DNA of 64,000 nt from DATMNI01 sp963817515 (GTDB lineage Bacteria; Acidobacteriota; Terriglobia; Bryobacterales; Bryobacteraceae), in contig CAWFPJ010000036.1 in NCBI GenBank assembly GCA_963817515.1, positions 12,529 to 76,528 on the forward strand. The letters are read 5' to 3'. The notes under the pieces were generated by a model, which saw only the letters and a program-made list of their open reading frames with translations, was not told the origin of the DNA and did no database searches. Position numbers and translations under genes: made by a program. This document shows, in pieces, positions 55,112-64,000 of this stretch (position 1 is the stretch's first letter; every line of letters starts with the position of its first letter).

Positions 55112-56275
55112 TCAAAATACCAGTTTTAGCGCGAGCTGAACATTGCGGGGGACGTTGGATTGTCCGGTAATGATGCCGAAATTCGCTCCGTTTACCGTGG
55201 TGCCGGGAGCGCCGAACACTGGGGTGTTCGTCAGATTGAAGGTTTCGGCCCGGAGGGCGACCTGATACCGCTCCTTTACCCGGAAGTTCTTGAACAGGGA
55301 GAAGTCCAGGTTCTTCGTCTTGTCCTGGCGGACTCCCGTGAAGCTCGAGACCGGGTAAAACCCGGACAACGAGGGTAGGAAGGGAATCCTTCCTTAGGAG
55401 GTTCGCCAGAGATTGCCGTAGGTGAAGTTTGCGGGCTGCGCGAACGCGGCGGTATTGAACCACTGATCGATGCTCTTGCCGTTGGAAAGCACCTCGTCCC
55501 CCGCTACGTCGGGATGCTGGCCGCCCAGGTGCCGTTGGCGACGTCGGTCATCAGCTTCGACCAGGTATAACCGGCGATGATGCTCAGCCCTTTGGAAAAA
55601 CGTTTTGCATACGAGGCCTGCAGGGCATCGGACTCGGAGTTCCCGATTGCCATGCCGTCGACGCCGACAGTCTGCCACGCGGGGAAAGGGAGCAGCAATT
55701 GGCCATATTGAATCTGGGGCTGCGCCAGCGGAGATTACACTGCTGGTTGTATGCCGTCCGCAGAGTGGAAGGCTGAGCGCTCGCCAGACTCAGGCCGATG
55801 GCCGAGAGCAAGCTCTGCGAACTGCCCGGCGGATACACAAAGCCTGCGAGAAACGGATTGGCGAACAGGGTAGTGGGATGAATCTTGTCCACGCTGTTTA
55901 CCCAGGGCGTGGAGGTTTGGAATGCGGACCTGGTGAATGCCCGCGTCGCGCCGTCGTACGCCACACCGTACAGGAGACCGTAGCCGGCCCGGATGACGGT
56001 CTTTGCATTGAGCGAATAGGCCACGCCCAGGCGGGGGCTCGGCTTGATTTCGATGTCGCGAATCGCCCTGCGGCCCAGAGCGCCCGCCCCATTGCCCGCG
56101 AACACGTATCCGCCGTACAGGTTCCAGGCTTCTGCCCGTTGAACGGATTCGCAGCTTGACTCGAAATCGGATTGAGGACGTATGGATCGATCGCGGCCAT
56201 CTGGTTGTAGCGCTCCGTCGTCGCAGTCTCCTCTTCTAAACGGAAGCCGACATTGATCGTAAGATTACGGCTCAT
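55112..56275 (-). pseudogene. C-terminal remnant of a TonB-dependent receptor
   Basis: The minus strand holds the end of a large outer-membrane receptor of the carboxypeptidase-regulatory type in three frames. Segments: MSRNLTINVGFRLEEETATT, PSPRLGVAYSLNAKTVIRAG then YGLLYGVAYDG, DALQASYAKRFSKGLSIIAG then YTWSKLM, NTAAFAQPANFTYGNL, and the C-terminal DFSLFKNFRVKERYQVALRA, ETFNLTNTPVFG, NVPRNVQLALKLVF. Frame shifts occur at about 56120, 55740 and 55520 and a stop lies at 55394. The N-terminal ~700 residues are missing. A dead gene. Confidence 0.85.
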
Positions 56276-56540
56276 TTGAATCCTGCATTAGTTGTGCACC
56301 TAGTCCCGGAGCTTCTGTTCGTCCGTCTCGTTGAGTGTAATCCAATATGGCGATTCGGCGTTAAGCCGCCGCGCCTCCTCGACCCTACCAACCCTCGACT
56401 TCTATGTGAAGTTACCCCGGGAAGCGCGATCGTCGCCAGGTTCCTGGCCGCCGAGACCAACGGTAAGGAGTTCACGCGGAAGATCAACTACGAGTGCTAC
56501 ACTCGGGACGGAAAATGAAACTCACCGTCACGAGTTCAAT

Positions 56541-57037
56541 CGTGTGATTATCTATCTCGATCCGATCAAGCTGGTGCTTCGCAATCAGGACGGCGAGGTT
56601 GACCGCCAGCAGCTGGCACAAAGGACGGGTGGCATGGAGTACGGGCAGCAGGATGCACAGGGAGAACATCACCGACCGCACGGCCGTGTCGTGGAAGTGT
56701 AGCTGAAGAAGCTGCCATCGGGTAAGCCGTTCGGTACCACTGCGCGCGATCTGCTGAAGGTGAACCCGAAGAACGTGAACTTGGAGTTCGAAAACGAATA
56801 CGTGCGCATACTCCGATGCAAGTATTCCGCGAACGTTTCGCGAGCCGCTGCACGAGCACGTCAACGACAGCCGACTCACGGTCGCGCTCGACGACGTTGA
56901 GCTCAACGCCACGACACAAGGGCGAGGACCGCACAGTGACGCTGGCGGCCGGCCACTCGTTGTGGAGTACGGGCCCCGCAGTCCGCGCGGCGCAGTCCAA
57001 CCGCGCGGTCGAGTTAATCGTGCTGGAGCTGAAGTAA
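56541..57037 (+). pseudogene. Decayed cupin-like protein
   Basis: Fragments in several frames form two cupin-like repeats. Repeat 1: RVIIYLDPIKLVLRNQDGEV, then WSTGSRMHRENITDRT and RVVEV. Repeat 2: KVNPKNVNLEFENEYVRILR, then REPLHEHVNDSRLTVALDDV, and a final NRAVELIVLELK. The HEH and E residues resemble cupin metal ligands (from the family pattern). At least three frame changes and a stop separate the parts. Region 56276-56540 before it holds only weak fragments. Confidence 0.65.
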
Positions 57038-57188
57038 CACAAATCCTGATGGACCTTCAATCCCTTCATTGCGAGCAAGGTTTACCGCAGGTCCACGTCG
57101 ATGGAGGCGCACGCGGAATCGGTGATAGTCTATCGGGTGCAGGACACCAAAATTGGTGTGGTGGAAGCGTGACAGAGAGGTCCTCGCC

Positions 57189-58889
57189 ATGATTAGTCGC
57201 GCCGTCAGGATAGCGATGTGGATAAGCCTCGGGGTGACTCCATGGCTTTTCATACACGGGACTTTCATACACGCCCAACCGGATTTGCCGGCCCTTTTCT
57301 CGGACGTGACGAAGCGCTCCAAAGTGGATTTCGTGAACCAATCGAGCCCTGTCGCCCGCAAGTACCTGATTGAATCCATGACAGGCGGTGTAGCTGTCTT
57401 TGACTACGATGGTGATGGCTTGCTGGACATCTTTCTGGTGAACGGAGCGGCGCTCACAGATCCCATGCCAGGCGGCGGGCAGCCCGACAAATCCTCACCA
57501 CGTTTCTGGAACCGGCTCTATCACAATAACGGCGACGGCACCTTTACCGATGTCACAACGAAGGCGGGCGTGCGTGGCACGGGATACGGTATGGGTGCTG
57601 CTGCGGCGGACTATGACAACGACGGGCACACGGATCTCTTTGTCACAAGTCTCAATGGCAACACGCTGTACCATAACAACGGCGATGGAACCTTCACCGA
57701 TGTGACGTCGCGCCTGGGTGTCGGCGGCAGCGGATGGTCCACGGGCGCACTGTTCATCGACTACGACCGCGACGGACGGCTCGACCTGTTTGTCGCACGC
57801 TACGTGAAGTGGGAGTTTTCGATGGACATCTGGTGCGGGGAGCGCAAGCCGGGTTCGCGCGCCTATTGTCATCCCGACCAGTTCCAGCCAATCACACACC
57901 TGCTGTATCACAACGAAGGCGCCAAAGGATTCAAAGACGTCTCCAGCCAGACGCACTTGGACCAATTCGCCGGAAAAGGCCTCGGCGTGGCGATGAATGA
58001 CTTCGATCGCGACGGCTGGCCCGACATCTTTGTGGCGAATGACTCAGTGCCGCAGCAATTGTTCCGCAATCAAGGCGACGGCACCTTCGAGGAGGTCGCG
58101 CTGGACCGAGGCGCCGCCTACGATGCGGACGGACACAGTTTCTCTGGAATGGGTACGGACTTCGCCGACTACGATAACGACGGCTGGCCCGATATCTTCG
58201 CGAATGCCCTCGCCACACAGCGTTATTCGCTCTTCCACAATGCAAAGGGATCGTTCGACTACGTCTCGGATTCGGTGGGTATCGGAGCCGCCAGCATACT
58301 GCATTCGGGTTGGGGCTCAAAGTTCTTAGACTACGACAACGACGGATGGAAGGATCTGTTCGTGGGTCAAGGGCATGTGATGGACAACATCCAACTCACC
58401 CAGCCTCAACTGCGCTACCTGGAACCGCCGATGCTGATGCGAAATGTGAAGGGGAGATTCGCCGATGTCTCGCCCACCGCCGGAGCGGCGTTCCGTAAGC
58501 CGCTGGCGGCTCGTGGGGTGGCGGTCGGGGATCTGAACAACGATGGCTGGCTGGACATCGTTATCAACTGCAACAACGGGCCCGCGGTCATTCTTGAAAA
58601 TCGGCGCGCCGGAGCTAGTCACTGGCTCCTGATCGACACCATCGGCACGCGCAGCAACCGGGATGGAATTGGCGCGCAGTTGCGGCTGGTCACGGAATCG
58701 GGAGACCAGCAGTACGCCATGGTCACCACCGGGTCCAGCTATCTCTCATCGAACGATAAGCGCGTTCACTTCGGACTCGGCCGGAACAAGAATGCCAAAT
58801 TGCTGGAGATCACCTGGCCCAGCGGTGCCGTACAGAAGCTCACGGACGTCGCCGCGGACCAGATCCTGAAGGTCCAGGAACCGCACTAG
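57189..58889 (+). CDS. Exported FG-GAP/VCBS-repeat protein with UnbV-like C-terminal domain
   Basis: About 566 residues from ATG 57189, signal MISRAVRIAMWISLGVTPWL. Repeats with the calcium-binding D-x-D-x-D-G pattern follow: VAVFDYDGDGLLDIFLVN, AAADYDNDGHTDLFVTSL, LFIDYDRDGRLDLFVARY, VAMNDFDRDGWPDIFVANDS, DFADYDNDGWPDIFANAL, and VGDLNNDGWLDIVINCNN, each followed by LYHNNGDGTFTDVT-type strands. The C-terminus (GIGAQLRLVTESGDQQYAMV, SSNDKRVHFGLGRN, LEITWPSG) is the ASPIC/UnbV domain. A beta-propeller secreted protein, probably for binding or adhesion. Convergent with the TPR gene, 2 bases away. Confidence 0.92.
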   Translation: MISRAVRIAMWISLGVTPWLFIHGTFIHAQPDLPALFSDVTKRSKVDFVNQSSPVARKYLIESMTGGVAVFDYDGDGLLDIFLVNGAALTDPMPGGGQPDKSSPRFWNRLYHNNGDGTFTDVTTKAGVRGTGYGMGAAAADYDNDGHTDLFVTSLNGNTLYHNNGDGTFTDVTSRLGVGGSGWSTGALFIDYDRDGRLDLFVARYVKWEFSMDIWCGERKPGSRAYCHPDQFQPITHLLYHNEGAKGFKDVSSQTHLDQFAGKGLGVAMNDFDRDGWPDIFVANDSVPQQLFRNQGDGTFEEVALDRGAAYDADGHSFSGMGTDFADYDNDGWPDIFANALATQRYSLFHNAKGSFDYVSDSVGIGAASILHSGWGSKFLDYDNDGWKDLFVGQGHVMDNIQLTQPQLRYLEPPMLMRNVKGRFADVSPTAGAAFRKPLAARGVAVGDLNNDGWLDIVINCNNGPAVILENRRAGASHWLLIDTIGTRSNRDGIGAQLRLVTESGDQQYAMVTTGSSYLSSNDKRVHFGLGRNKNAKLLEITWPSGAVQKLTDVAADQILKVQEPH

Positions 58890-58891
58890 AT

Positions 58892-61438
58892 TCACCTCAG
58901 CTTCGATCGCATGCCCGCGAGAATTTCCAACGCCTTCATGACCTCGGCGTCACCAGGCAGTTTCTCGAGGGCGAGCCGGAGTTCTTTTTCTCCATCCTCG
59001 AAACGCCCGGCCTGGCATTGGGTCAGCCCGAGATTCTTGTGCAGCGCCGGCAGCGCGGGGCATGCCCCGCAGACCTGAATCGCCTCTCGCAGTTGGGCGA
59101 TCGCCTGGTCCCATTTCCCATCCCTCGCCGACGCGATCGCGAAATTACTCAGCGTTTGGGCACGCTCGGTCTGCGCGTTTCGGCCCTGCAGCGCCGTGAA
59201 CCTCACCTCGTACTCTCTGGCCTGCTCCGCATTCGTTTTGGCCAGAGCCCGGAACAAGCTATAGAGGGCTTGTGAATGATTGGGGTCAATCTTGAGCGTG
59301 GCCTTCCAGGCGTTGACGGCCTCGTCTGTCTTGGCGTCGCTCTGCAGGGATTGCCCCAGCAAGAACCAAACATCAGCATTATCGGGCGAAAGCTTCACGG
59401 CTTGACGAAGGGCCTGCACCGCTTCGTTGTAGTGCTGCAGTTCGCGCTCTGCGATGCCGAGCCGGTACCAGGCATCCGCCACCTTCGAATCCAGCCTGCA
59501 TGCTTCTTTGAGTTCCGGCAACGCTTCGTCATACCGGCGCAGGTCACCCAGAATCCGTCCTTTGTTGTAGTGGGGAGCCGCCGCATTGGGCGCCAGTCTC
59601 ACGGCCTCGGTGAACTCCGCGAGCGCTTCGTCGGTTTGGTGCTGATCGGCCAGCGCGATCCCCAAATTGAGATGGGCTTCGGGCGAGTGTGGGTCGAGCG
59701 CGGCCACCTTGCGGAAGGTCTCGACGCTGGCCGGGTCGGCGCTGCGGCCCTGCACCATCCCGAGCGCCGTCAGGGCCTTGACATTGTCCGGGGCCGCTTT
59801 GAGCGCCTGCTCTAACTCCTGTCGTGCCCCAGCGAAGTTTCCCCGGCCGGCGAGTATCAACGCCAGGTTTACCCGAGCCTGCGAATAGTTGGGGCTATTC
59901 TCGATGGCTTGCCGGAACAGCGTCTCTGAGCGCTTTGTGTCGCCCATTTGGCCATAGAGCACGCCAAGATTGTTCTGGCACTCGGCACATTGCGGGTCGT
60001 TTTCGAGCGCCCCGTTGAACTGCTTCTGCGCATCCTGATTCCTGCCTCGACCCATATAGAGCAGTCCCAGTTGATTCCGCGCTGCCGCAAGCCGGGTATC
60101 AAGCGCCACCGACTTCTCTAAAGAAGTAATCGCCGCGTCTAAGTCGCCGAGTCTCTGTTGCGCCAGGGCGAGATTGTAATAAGTCTTGGCGTTTTTCGGA
60201 TCGAGCTGGAGCGCCCGCTGATATCCATCAACCGCCGCCCGCGGATCACCATCGAGCAAATCCTGATTGGCACGGCTTGCCGTGGAACTGGCGATGTTCT
60301 CCAGTTGATCCTGCTTCTGGCGCTTTTCGAACTCGGCCAGCTCCTTTTGCGCCGCATCGTTTTGGTTGAGGCGCCGCAACACATTCGCCAGTTGAAACTG
60401 GGCCTCCTGCGACTCGGGATGAAGGCGGCGAGCCGCCTCCAGGTGCTGCCGGGCCTCTTCGAACCTACCCAGCCGCGCCAAGGCAAAGCCGAAGTTATAC
60501 TGCGACGGATAATGTCCGGGACTTTCCTGCACCGCTATCCGCAAATCGTCGACCGCCTTCTCGTACTCCGCCAGGCCGCGGTATGCCAACCCGCGGAGAT
60601 AACGGCCTTCCGCATCCCGCGGACGATGCTCCAGCACTTCGTTCAACACCGGCAGCGCGTCCGCCTGCCGGTCCAGGCCGATCAGGGCCTTGGCTAGTGA
60701 CAGGCGCGTCACGTCGTCGGACGGATCGGCCGCGATGGCCGCCCGGAAACACTCCACCGCCTCGTCGTAGCGTTTCAAGCGCGCGAACAGCGTGCCGAGA
60801 TTCGCTTGGGCCAGCGCCGAACGAGGGTGCACCGTCACCGCTTTATTCAGTACCTGAATCGCTTCCTCACTGCTGCCGTTATCGGAGAGGGCCTCCGCCA
60901 AAGCGATGCTGTGGCCCACATCGCCCGGTTCCAGGTCGCCGGCTTGCCGTAGATAACCGATGGCTGCCGTATAGCGTTTTTCCCTTCGCAGCACTTCACC
61001 CAGTTGATGGAGTGCGGTGGCCGATTTTGGATTCAGCCGCAGCGCGGCGCGATGCTGAGCTTCGGCGGCGGCCAGGGCGCCGGTCTCCGCCAACGCCATG
61101 CCCAACGCCACGTGAGCCGGCTGGGAATCCGGCGCCTGTTTCACCAAAAGATCGAGTTCCTTCACCGCTCTCTGCGGCTGGCCATCCTGGATGAGAGCGA
61201 GTCCGAGATTGTAACGTGCCTCGCCTGAACTGGGCTCGGCACGCAGGGCGGATTCAAACGCCGCAATAGCGCAGGAGTTGTTTCCGTGTTGCGCAAACCA
61301 GGCACCCACCATGTTATTGGATTGAGCGGGGGACTTACCGCTGCGCTGAGCGGTGAGTTCCTGGGGAGGATCGCAGCCGCTCGGCTGCCCAAGGGCGCAC
61401 CACGCGGCTGCCAGAAAGATCAGTGAGGCCGGGCGCAC
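58892..61438 (-). CDS. Exported TPR-repeat protein
   Basis: 848 residues with signal MRPASLIFLAAAWCALG. About twenty TPR repeats follow, for example EARYNLGLALIQDGQPQRAV, AHVALGMALAETGALAAAEA, ALAQANLGTLFARLKRYDEA, PSQYNFGFALARLGRFEEAR, AKTYYNLALAQQRLGDLDAA, CAECQNNLGVLYGQMGDTKR, and AAPHYNKGRILGDLRRYDEA. Such proteins act as scaffolds. It is 9 bases downstream of the TonB-dependent receptor on the same strand, indicating an operon. No catalytic domain is visible. Confidence 0.92.
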   Translation of the reverse strand: MRPASLIFLAAAWCALGQPSGCDPPQELTAQRSGKSPAQSNNMVGAWFAQHGNNSCAIAAFESALRAEPSSGEARYNLGLALIQDGQPQRAVKELDLLVKQAPDSQPAHVALGMALAETGALAAAEAQHRAALRLNPKSATALHQLGEVLRREKRYTAAIGYLRQAGDLEPGDVGHSIALAEALSDNGSSEEAIQVLNKAVTVHPRSALAQANLGTLFARLKRYDEAVECFRAAIAADPSDDVTRLSLAKALIGLDRQADALPVLNEVLEHRPRDAEGRYLRGLAYRGLAEYEKAVDDLRIAVQESPGHYPSQYNFGFALARLGRFEEARQHLEAARRLHPESQEAQFQLANVLRRLNQNDAAQKELAEFEKRQKQDQLENIASSTASRANQDLLDGDPRAAVDGYQRALQLDPKNAKTYYNLALAQQRLGDLDAAITSLEKSVALDTRLAAARNQLGLLYMGRGRNQDAQKQFNGALENDPQCAECQNNLGVLYGQMGDTKRSETLFRQAIENSPNYSQARVNLALILAGRGNFAGARQELEQALKAAPDNVKALTALGMVQGRSADPASVETFRKVAALDPHSPEAHLNLGIALADQHQTDEALAEFTEAVRLAPNAAAPHYNKGRILGDLRRYDEALPELKEACRLDSKVADAWYRLGIAERELQHYNEAVQALRQAVKLSPDNADVWFLLGQSLQSDAKTDEAVNAWKATLKIDPNHSQALYSLFRALAKTNAEQAREYEVRFTALQGRNAQTERAQTLSNFAIASARDGKWDQAIAQLREAIQVCGACPALPALHKNLGLTQCQAGRFEDGEKELRLALEKLPGDAEVMKALEILAGMRSKLR

Positions 61439-61447
61439 GACCTCATC

Positions 61448-64000
61448 TCAGAACGTAAGCTTTAGGCCAAGTTGAAGCGACCTGGGCGAATTCGCCGTAC
61501 CGGTGATCGTAGAGAAATTGGGATCAAGGACGTTCCCGTTGGGTGTGCCAAGAATCACTGTGTTCGGCGTATTGAACGACTCTGCCCGGAACTCGATGAA
61601 CCGCTTCTCCATCAACTTGAAGGAGCGGAAAACGGAGAAGTCGATGTTCCAGAACGCTGACGTTCGCATAGCGTAACGGCCCAGGTTTCCAAACGTGTAA
61701 GCCGCGGGCGCCGCGAACGCTGCTTTGTTGAACCACCCCGATGCGGTCGGATTGGCGATGTTTGGATCACCGACCAGATTCGCGCGCAGATAGCCGGTGT
61801 TTCCCGTGTTGGCGAGGTCTCCGGGAACCGTGATGTTGTAGGGCTGGCCAGAGCGCGCCGTCGTGATCGTATTCAGTTGCCATCCACCGGCGAGAAGATT
61901 TACCGCGCGGCTGCCGGAGGCATATCTTTTGCCAGTTCCAAATGGAAGGTCATAGACAATATTCACGCTTAGCAGTTGGGTGATGTCAAAACCCGACACG
62001 CTGCGGTCATTGTTGTAATGATACGGATCCTGGACTGACTGGCCTTCCACACCATACCAACCGGACGATCCGATATCAATCGACTTTGAATAGGTGTAGG
62101 ACACCTGATAGGCCAAGCCACCCGAGTAGCGTTTGTTGAACAGGAACTGCAGTGAATTGTAGTTACCCCGCCCGATGCTGCGATCATAATAAGTAGGGTG
62201 AATGTACGGGTAGGGCTGGCGCGCCGTCGGATCGCCCGGACCGGGAGTCAACGCGACATTGTAGTAGCCGCCCACATCCAGCCTGCGGCTGCCGGAACCG
62301 ACATAGTCCAGCGCCACCGTGGTGGAGTTGTTCAACTGTTTCGCCAACCCGAAATTCCACTGCATGGAATAGGGGTTCTTGGCGTAGGGATCCATATACC
62401 ACTGGACCTGCTGAAAAGGTGTGGGGGCCGGAAATGCCCCACCGCCGGCGGCAAACGGACTCTGCGCCTTGATGGTGGGCGTAGGCTGCGAAGGCACCGG
62501 AACATTCAGGTTGTTGGCGAGTTGTTGCCCGATGTCGGGCCACGTACCCTCGTAGTTCTGCGAAGTCTGCGTTACGGCCGCCCAGTTGTCATAGTAGATG
62601 CCAAACCCGGCGCGGACCGCGGTGGTCTCGGTCATGCGGTAAGCAATGCCCAGGCGCGGTCCCCAGTTGGTGGTTGTGTCGTGATAAATCTTGCCGTTCG
62701 GCGAAACCACCACGTGAGCGGGCAATTGGCCGTTGCCGGGAATGCAGGGAGCATGTCCTCTATCGGCACATGAAGGCGGCAGCTTCTGAACCACGTAGGT
62801 TCCGTTGTTGAAGTCGATCGAACCGGCCTCAATGCCGCCATTCTGGCCCACCGTACTCGGCAGGCCGTAGGGCGGAATGAACGTCCGGTCATAGCGCAGA
62901 CCGAGATTGACGGTCAGTCTGGGAGTTGCCTTCCAGGAATCTTGCGCGTAAAATCCCATCACCCCGCCCCATCGCGTGGTTTCATGCACGTTCCGGCGGC
63001 CGGCGTTGTCGGGTACGTTCAGAAGGAACGAGGCAATGGCATTGCCCGGGCTGGAGCTTGCCGGCGAAAGATCGGACGTCTGTTGCAGTGCAAATCCTAC
63101 GTTGGCATTGTTGTATAGAGACTCAAACGTGCTGCTATTCAACTCTCCGCCGAAGCGCAACGTGTGAGAACCGATGACTTTCGAAACATTCGCCTTCCAC
63201 TGGTGTACGTTGGTTTCATTGGGATTAAGCGACTTACTGTTTTGTGGGATCGGGGTGCTGAACCCGGCGATCCCAATCGCCGGGTTCAGGCTGAAACCGC
63301 CGATGAAGTTGCCGGCGAAGTTGGGGTCGTAACCTAGCGCCTGGATTGAGCTCGCTGACAGGTTCGTGAAGACGGTAAAGCTGTTGGTTTCCTGATGAGA
63401 TCGCCCGTACTGGGCCTGCAACACCAGGCTCGGGCTGAACGTGTGGACCCAACTGGCGCCGTAGTTCTGTCCAGGGTTGTCGGTGATGCTCTGAGTAAAG
63501 TTCGGCAGTCCCCCGGTACCGGCGGTGTCGTAATAGATGGCGCTGTAGCGGAACCAGGCGAAGTCCTTGGAACCCACGGTCTGATCGATACGTGCCGTAA
63601 ACTCTTTCTGATGTTGCCGGAACGGCGTGTTGTCAATTGCATTGTTGTTGGCAACACCTGTATTGAATAGCGGTGGACGGAGCTGTTTGACGAGGCCCAC
63701 CAATCGCTGATCGATCAGGCTGGCCGGAATCTGGTTTCCCGGGAACGGGTCGCGCAGGAATCGGGGATTGGTTGGGTCTGGCGAATTCGGGTCGATCCGC
63801 GTGCTGAATGGGTTGAAAGCCTGAGCCTCGCCCGTCAGATTTCCGCTAAGTTCCGCATCATTTGGTAAGTGCAAAAAGGAGTTCGCGGCTCGGGAATACT
63901 CAAAGCCCTCATAGGCTCCGAAGAAGAACGTCTTGTTCTTGCCGTTGTACAGCTTCGGAATCAGGACCGGGCCGCCCGCGGAAGCGCCGAACTGGTTTTG
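61448..64000 (-). CDS. TonB-dependent receptor (carboxypeptidase-regulatory type), 5' end beyond window
   Basis: The frame is open from the window edge at 64000 to the stop at 61448 (about 850 residues) and is partial at the N-terminus. At the edge it reads QNQFGASAGGPVLIPKLYNG then KNKTFFFGAYEGFEYSRAAN, typical of acidobacterial receptors just after the plug. Barrel strands follow: RIDQTVGSKDFAWFRYSAIY, VGSGSRRLDVGGYYNVAL, YQVSYTYSKSIDIGSSGWYG, SVNIVYDLPFGTGKRYA, and the end LVGDPNIANPTASGWFNKAA, NIDFSVFRSFKLMEKRFIEF, SPRSLQLGLKLTF with terminal Phe. An outer-membrane uptake receptor; substrate unknown. Operon with the TPR protein. Confidence 0.92.
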   Translation of the reverse strand, partial: QNQFGASAGGPVLIPKLYNGKNKTFFFGAYEGFEYSRAANSFLHLPNDAELSGNLTGEAQAFNPFSTRIDPNSPDPTNPRFLRDPFPGNQIPASLIDQRLVGLVKQLRPPLFNTGVANNNAIDNTPFRQHQKEFTARIDQTVGSKDFAWFRYSAIYYDTAGTGGLPNFTQSITDNPGQNYGASWVHTFSPSLVLQAQYGRSHQETNSFTVFTNLSASSIQALGYDPNFAGNFIGGFSLNPAIGIAGFSTPIPQNSKSLNPNETNVHQWKANVSKVIGSHTLRFGGELNSSTFESLYNNANVGFALQQTSDLSPASSSPGNAIASFLLNVPDNAGRRNVHETTRWGGVMGFYAQDSWKATPRLTVNLGLRYDRTFIPPYGLPSTVGQNGGIEAGSIDFNNGTYVVQKLPPSCADRGHAPCIPGNGQLPAHVVVSPNGKIYHDTTTNWGPRLGIAYRMTETTAVRAGFGIYYDNWAAVTQTSQNYEGTWPDIGQQLANNLNVPVPSQPTPTIKAQSPFAAGGGAFPAPTPFQQVQWYMDPYAKNPYSMQWNFGLAKQLNNSTTVALDYVGSGSRRLDVGGYYNVALTPGPGDPTARQPYPYIHPTYYDRSIGRGNYNSLQFLFNKRYSGGLAYQVSYTYSKSIDIGSSGWYGVEGQSVQDPYHYNNDRSVSGFDITQLLSVNIVYDLPFGTGKRYASGSRAVNLLAGGWQLNTITTARSGQPYNITVPGDLANTGNTGYLRANLVGDPNIANPTASGWFNKAAFAAPAAYTFGNLGRYAMRTSAFWNIDFSVFRSFKLMEKRFIEFRAESFNTPNTVILGTPNGNVLDPNFSTITGTANSPRSLQLGLKLTF

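Overview
The window looks like chromosomal DNA from an Acidobacteriota member of the Solibacter/Bryobacter type. The evidence is a Solibacter-type C-terminal domain on a metallo-hydrolase (19317-20705), large carboxypeptidase-regulatory-like TonB-dependent receptors, FG-GAP/UnbV and TPR proteins, a DUF4136 protein, and two sets of planctomycete/acidobacterial cytochrome-type families (DUF1549/DUF1553 with DUF1501, and DUF1587-1595 with DUF1552). The sequence is GC-rich, genes lie on both strands in short operons, and many ATGA or TAATG overlaps are visible.

Layout. 46-5504: a BTAD/AAA/TPR regulator, dodecin and a secreted alpha/beta hydrolase. 5505-10825: a poorly conserved zone with decayed genes, namely an M23 peptidase remnant, a gene split by an in-frame TGA, an AlkB fragment, an amidohydrolase whose N-terminal third is inverted in two blocks, and a frameshifted GNAT. 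10829-19078: a sugar/surface-glycan cluster with two beta-propeller proteins, a glycosyltransferase-radical SAM/SPASM fusion, a DegT aminotransferase, a NeuD/PglD-type acyltransferase, a methyltransferase and a FemAB-like acyltransferase. 19317-23189: MBL-fold protein, SIMPL protein, a Gln/Pro/Gly-rich protein and a small helix-turn-helix protein. 23331-28018: an overlapping four-gene operon (M49-type peptidase, methyltransferase, ABC ATPase, ABC permease). 28164-31809: DUF4136, aspS and a frameshifted hisS. 31921-36029: DUF1549/1553 plus DUF1501 pair. 36054-40377: a probable periplasmic molybdenum hydroxylase operon (2Fe-2S subunit, Mo subunit, cytochrome c, YncE-like propeller). 40648-40929: a short element with perfect 27-bp terminal inverted repeats. 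41113-44170: tRNA-Lys, a membrane heterodisulfide-reductase-like Fe-S protein and a UDP-glucuronate-decarboxylase-like enzyme. 44276-48343: a small genomic island bounded by a truncated and a complete tRNA-Leu(UAA), carrying an SDR, a membrane glycosyltransferase-like protein and a decayed tyrosine recombinase. 48667-55078: operon of DUF1592-family cytochrome, DUF1552, ankyrin and amidohydrolase proteins. 55112-57037: remnants of a TonB receptor and a cupin-like protein. 57189-64000: FG-GAP/UnbV protein, TPR protein and a TonB receptor that runs off the window.

The most unusual points are the doubly inverted 5' part of the amidohydrolase, the anticodon-loop tRNA-Leu island, the glycosyltransferase-radical SAM fusion, and single-base insertions in otherwise well-conserved genes including hisS, which need to be separated from sequencing error. 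No CRISPR array, rRNA or complete insertion sequence was seen.
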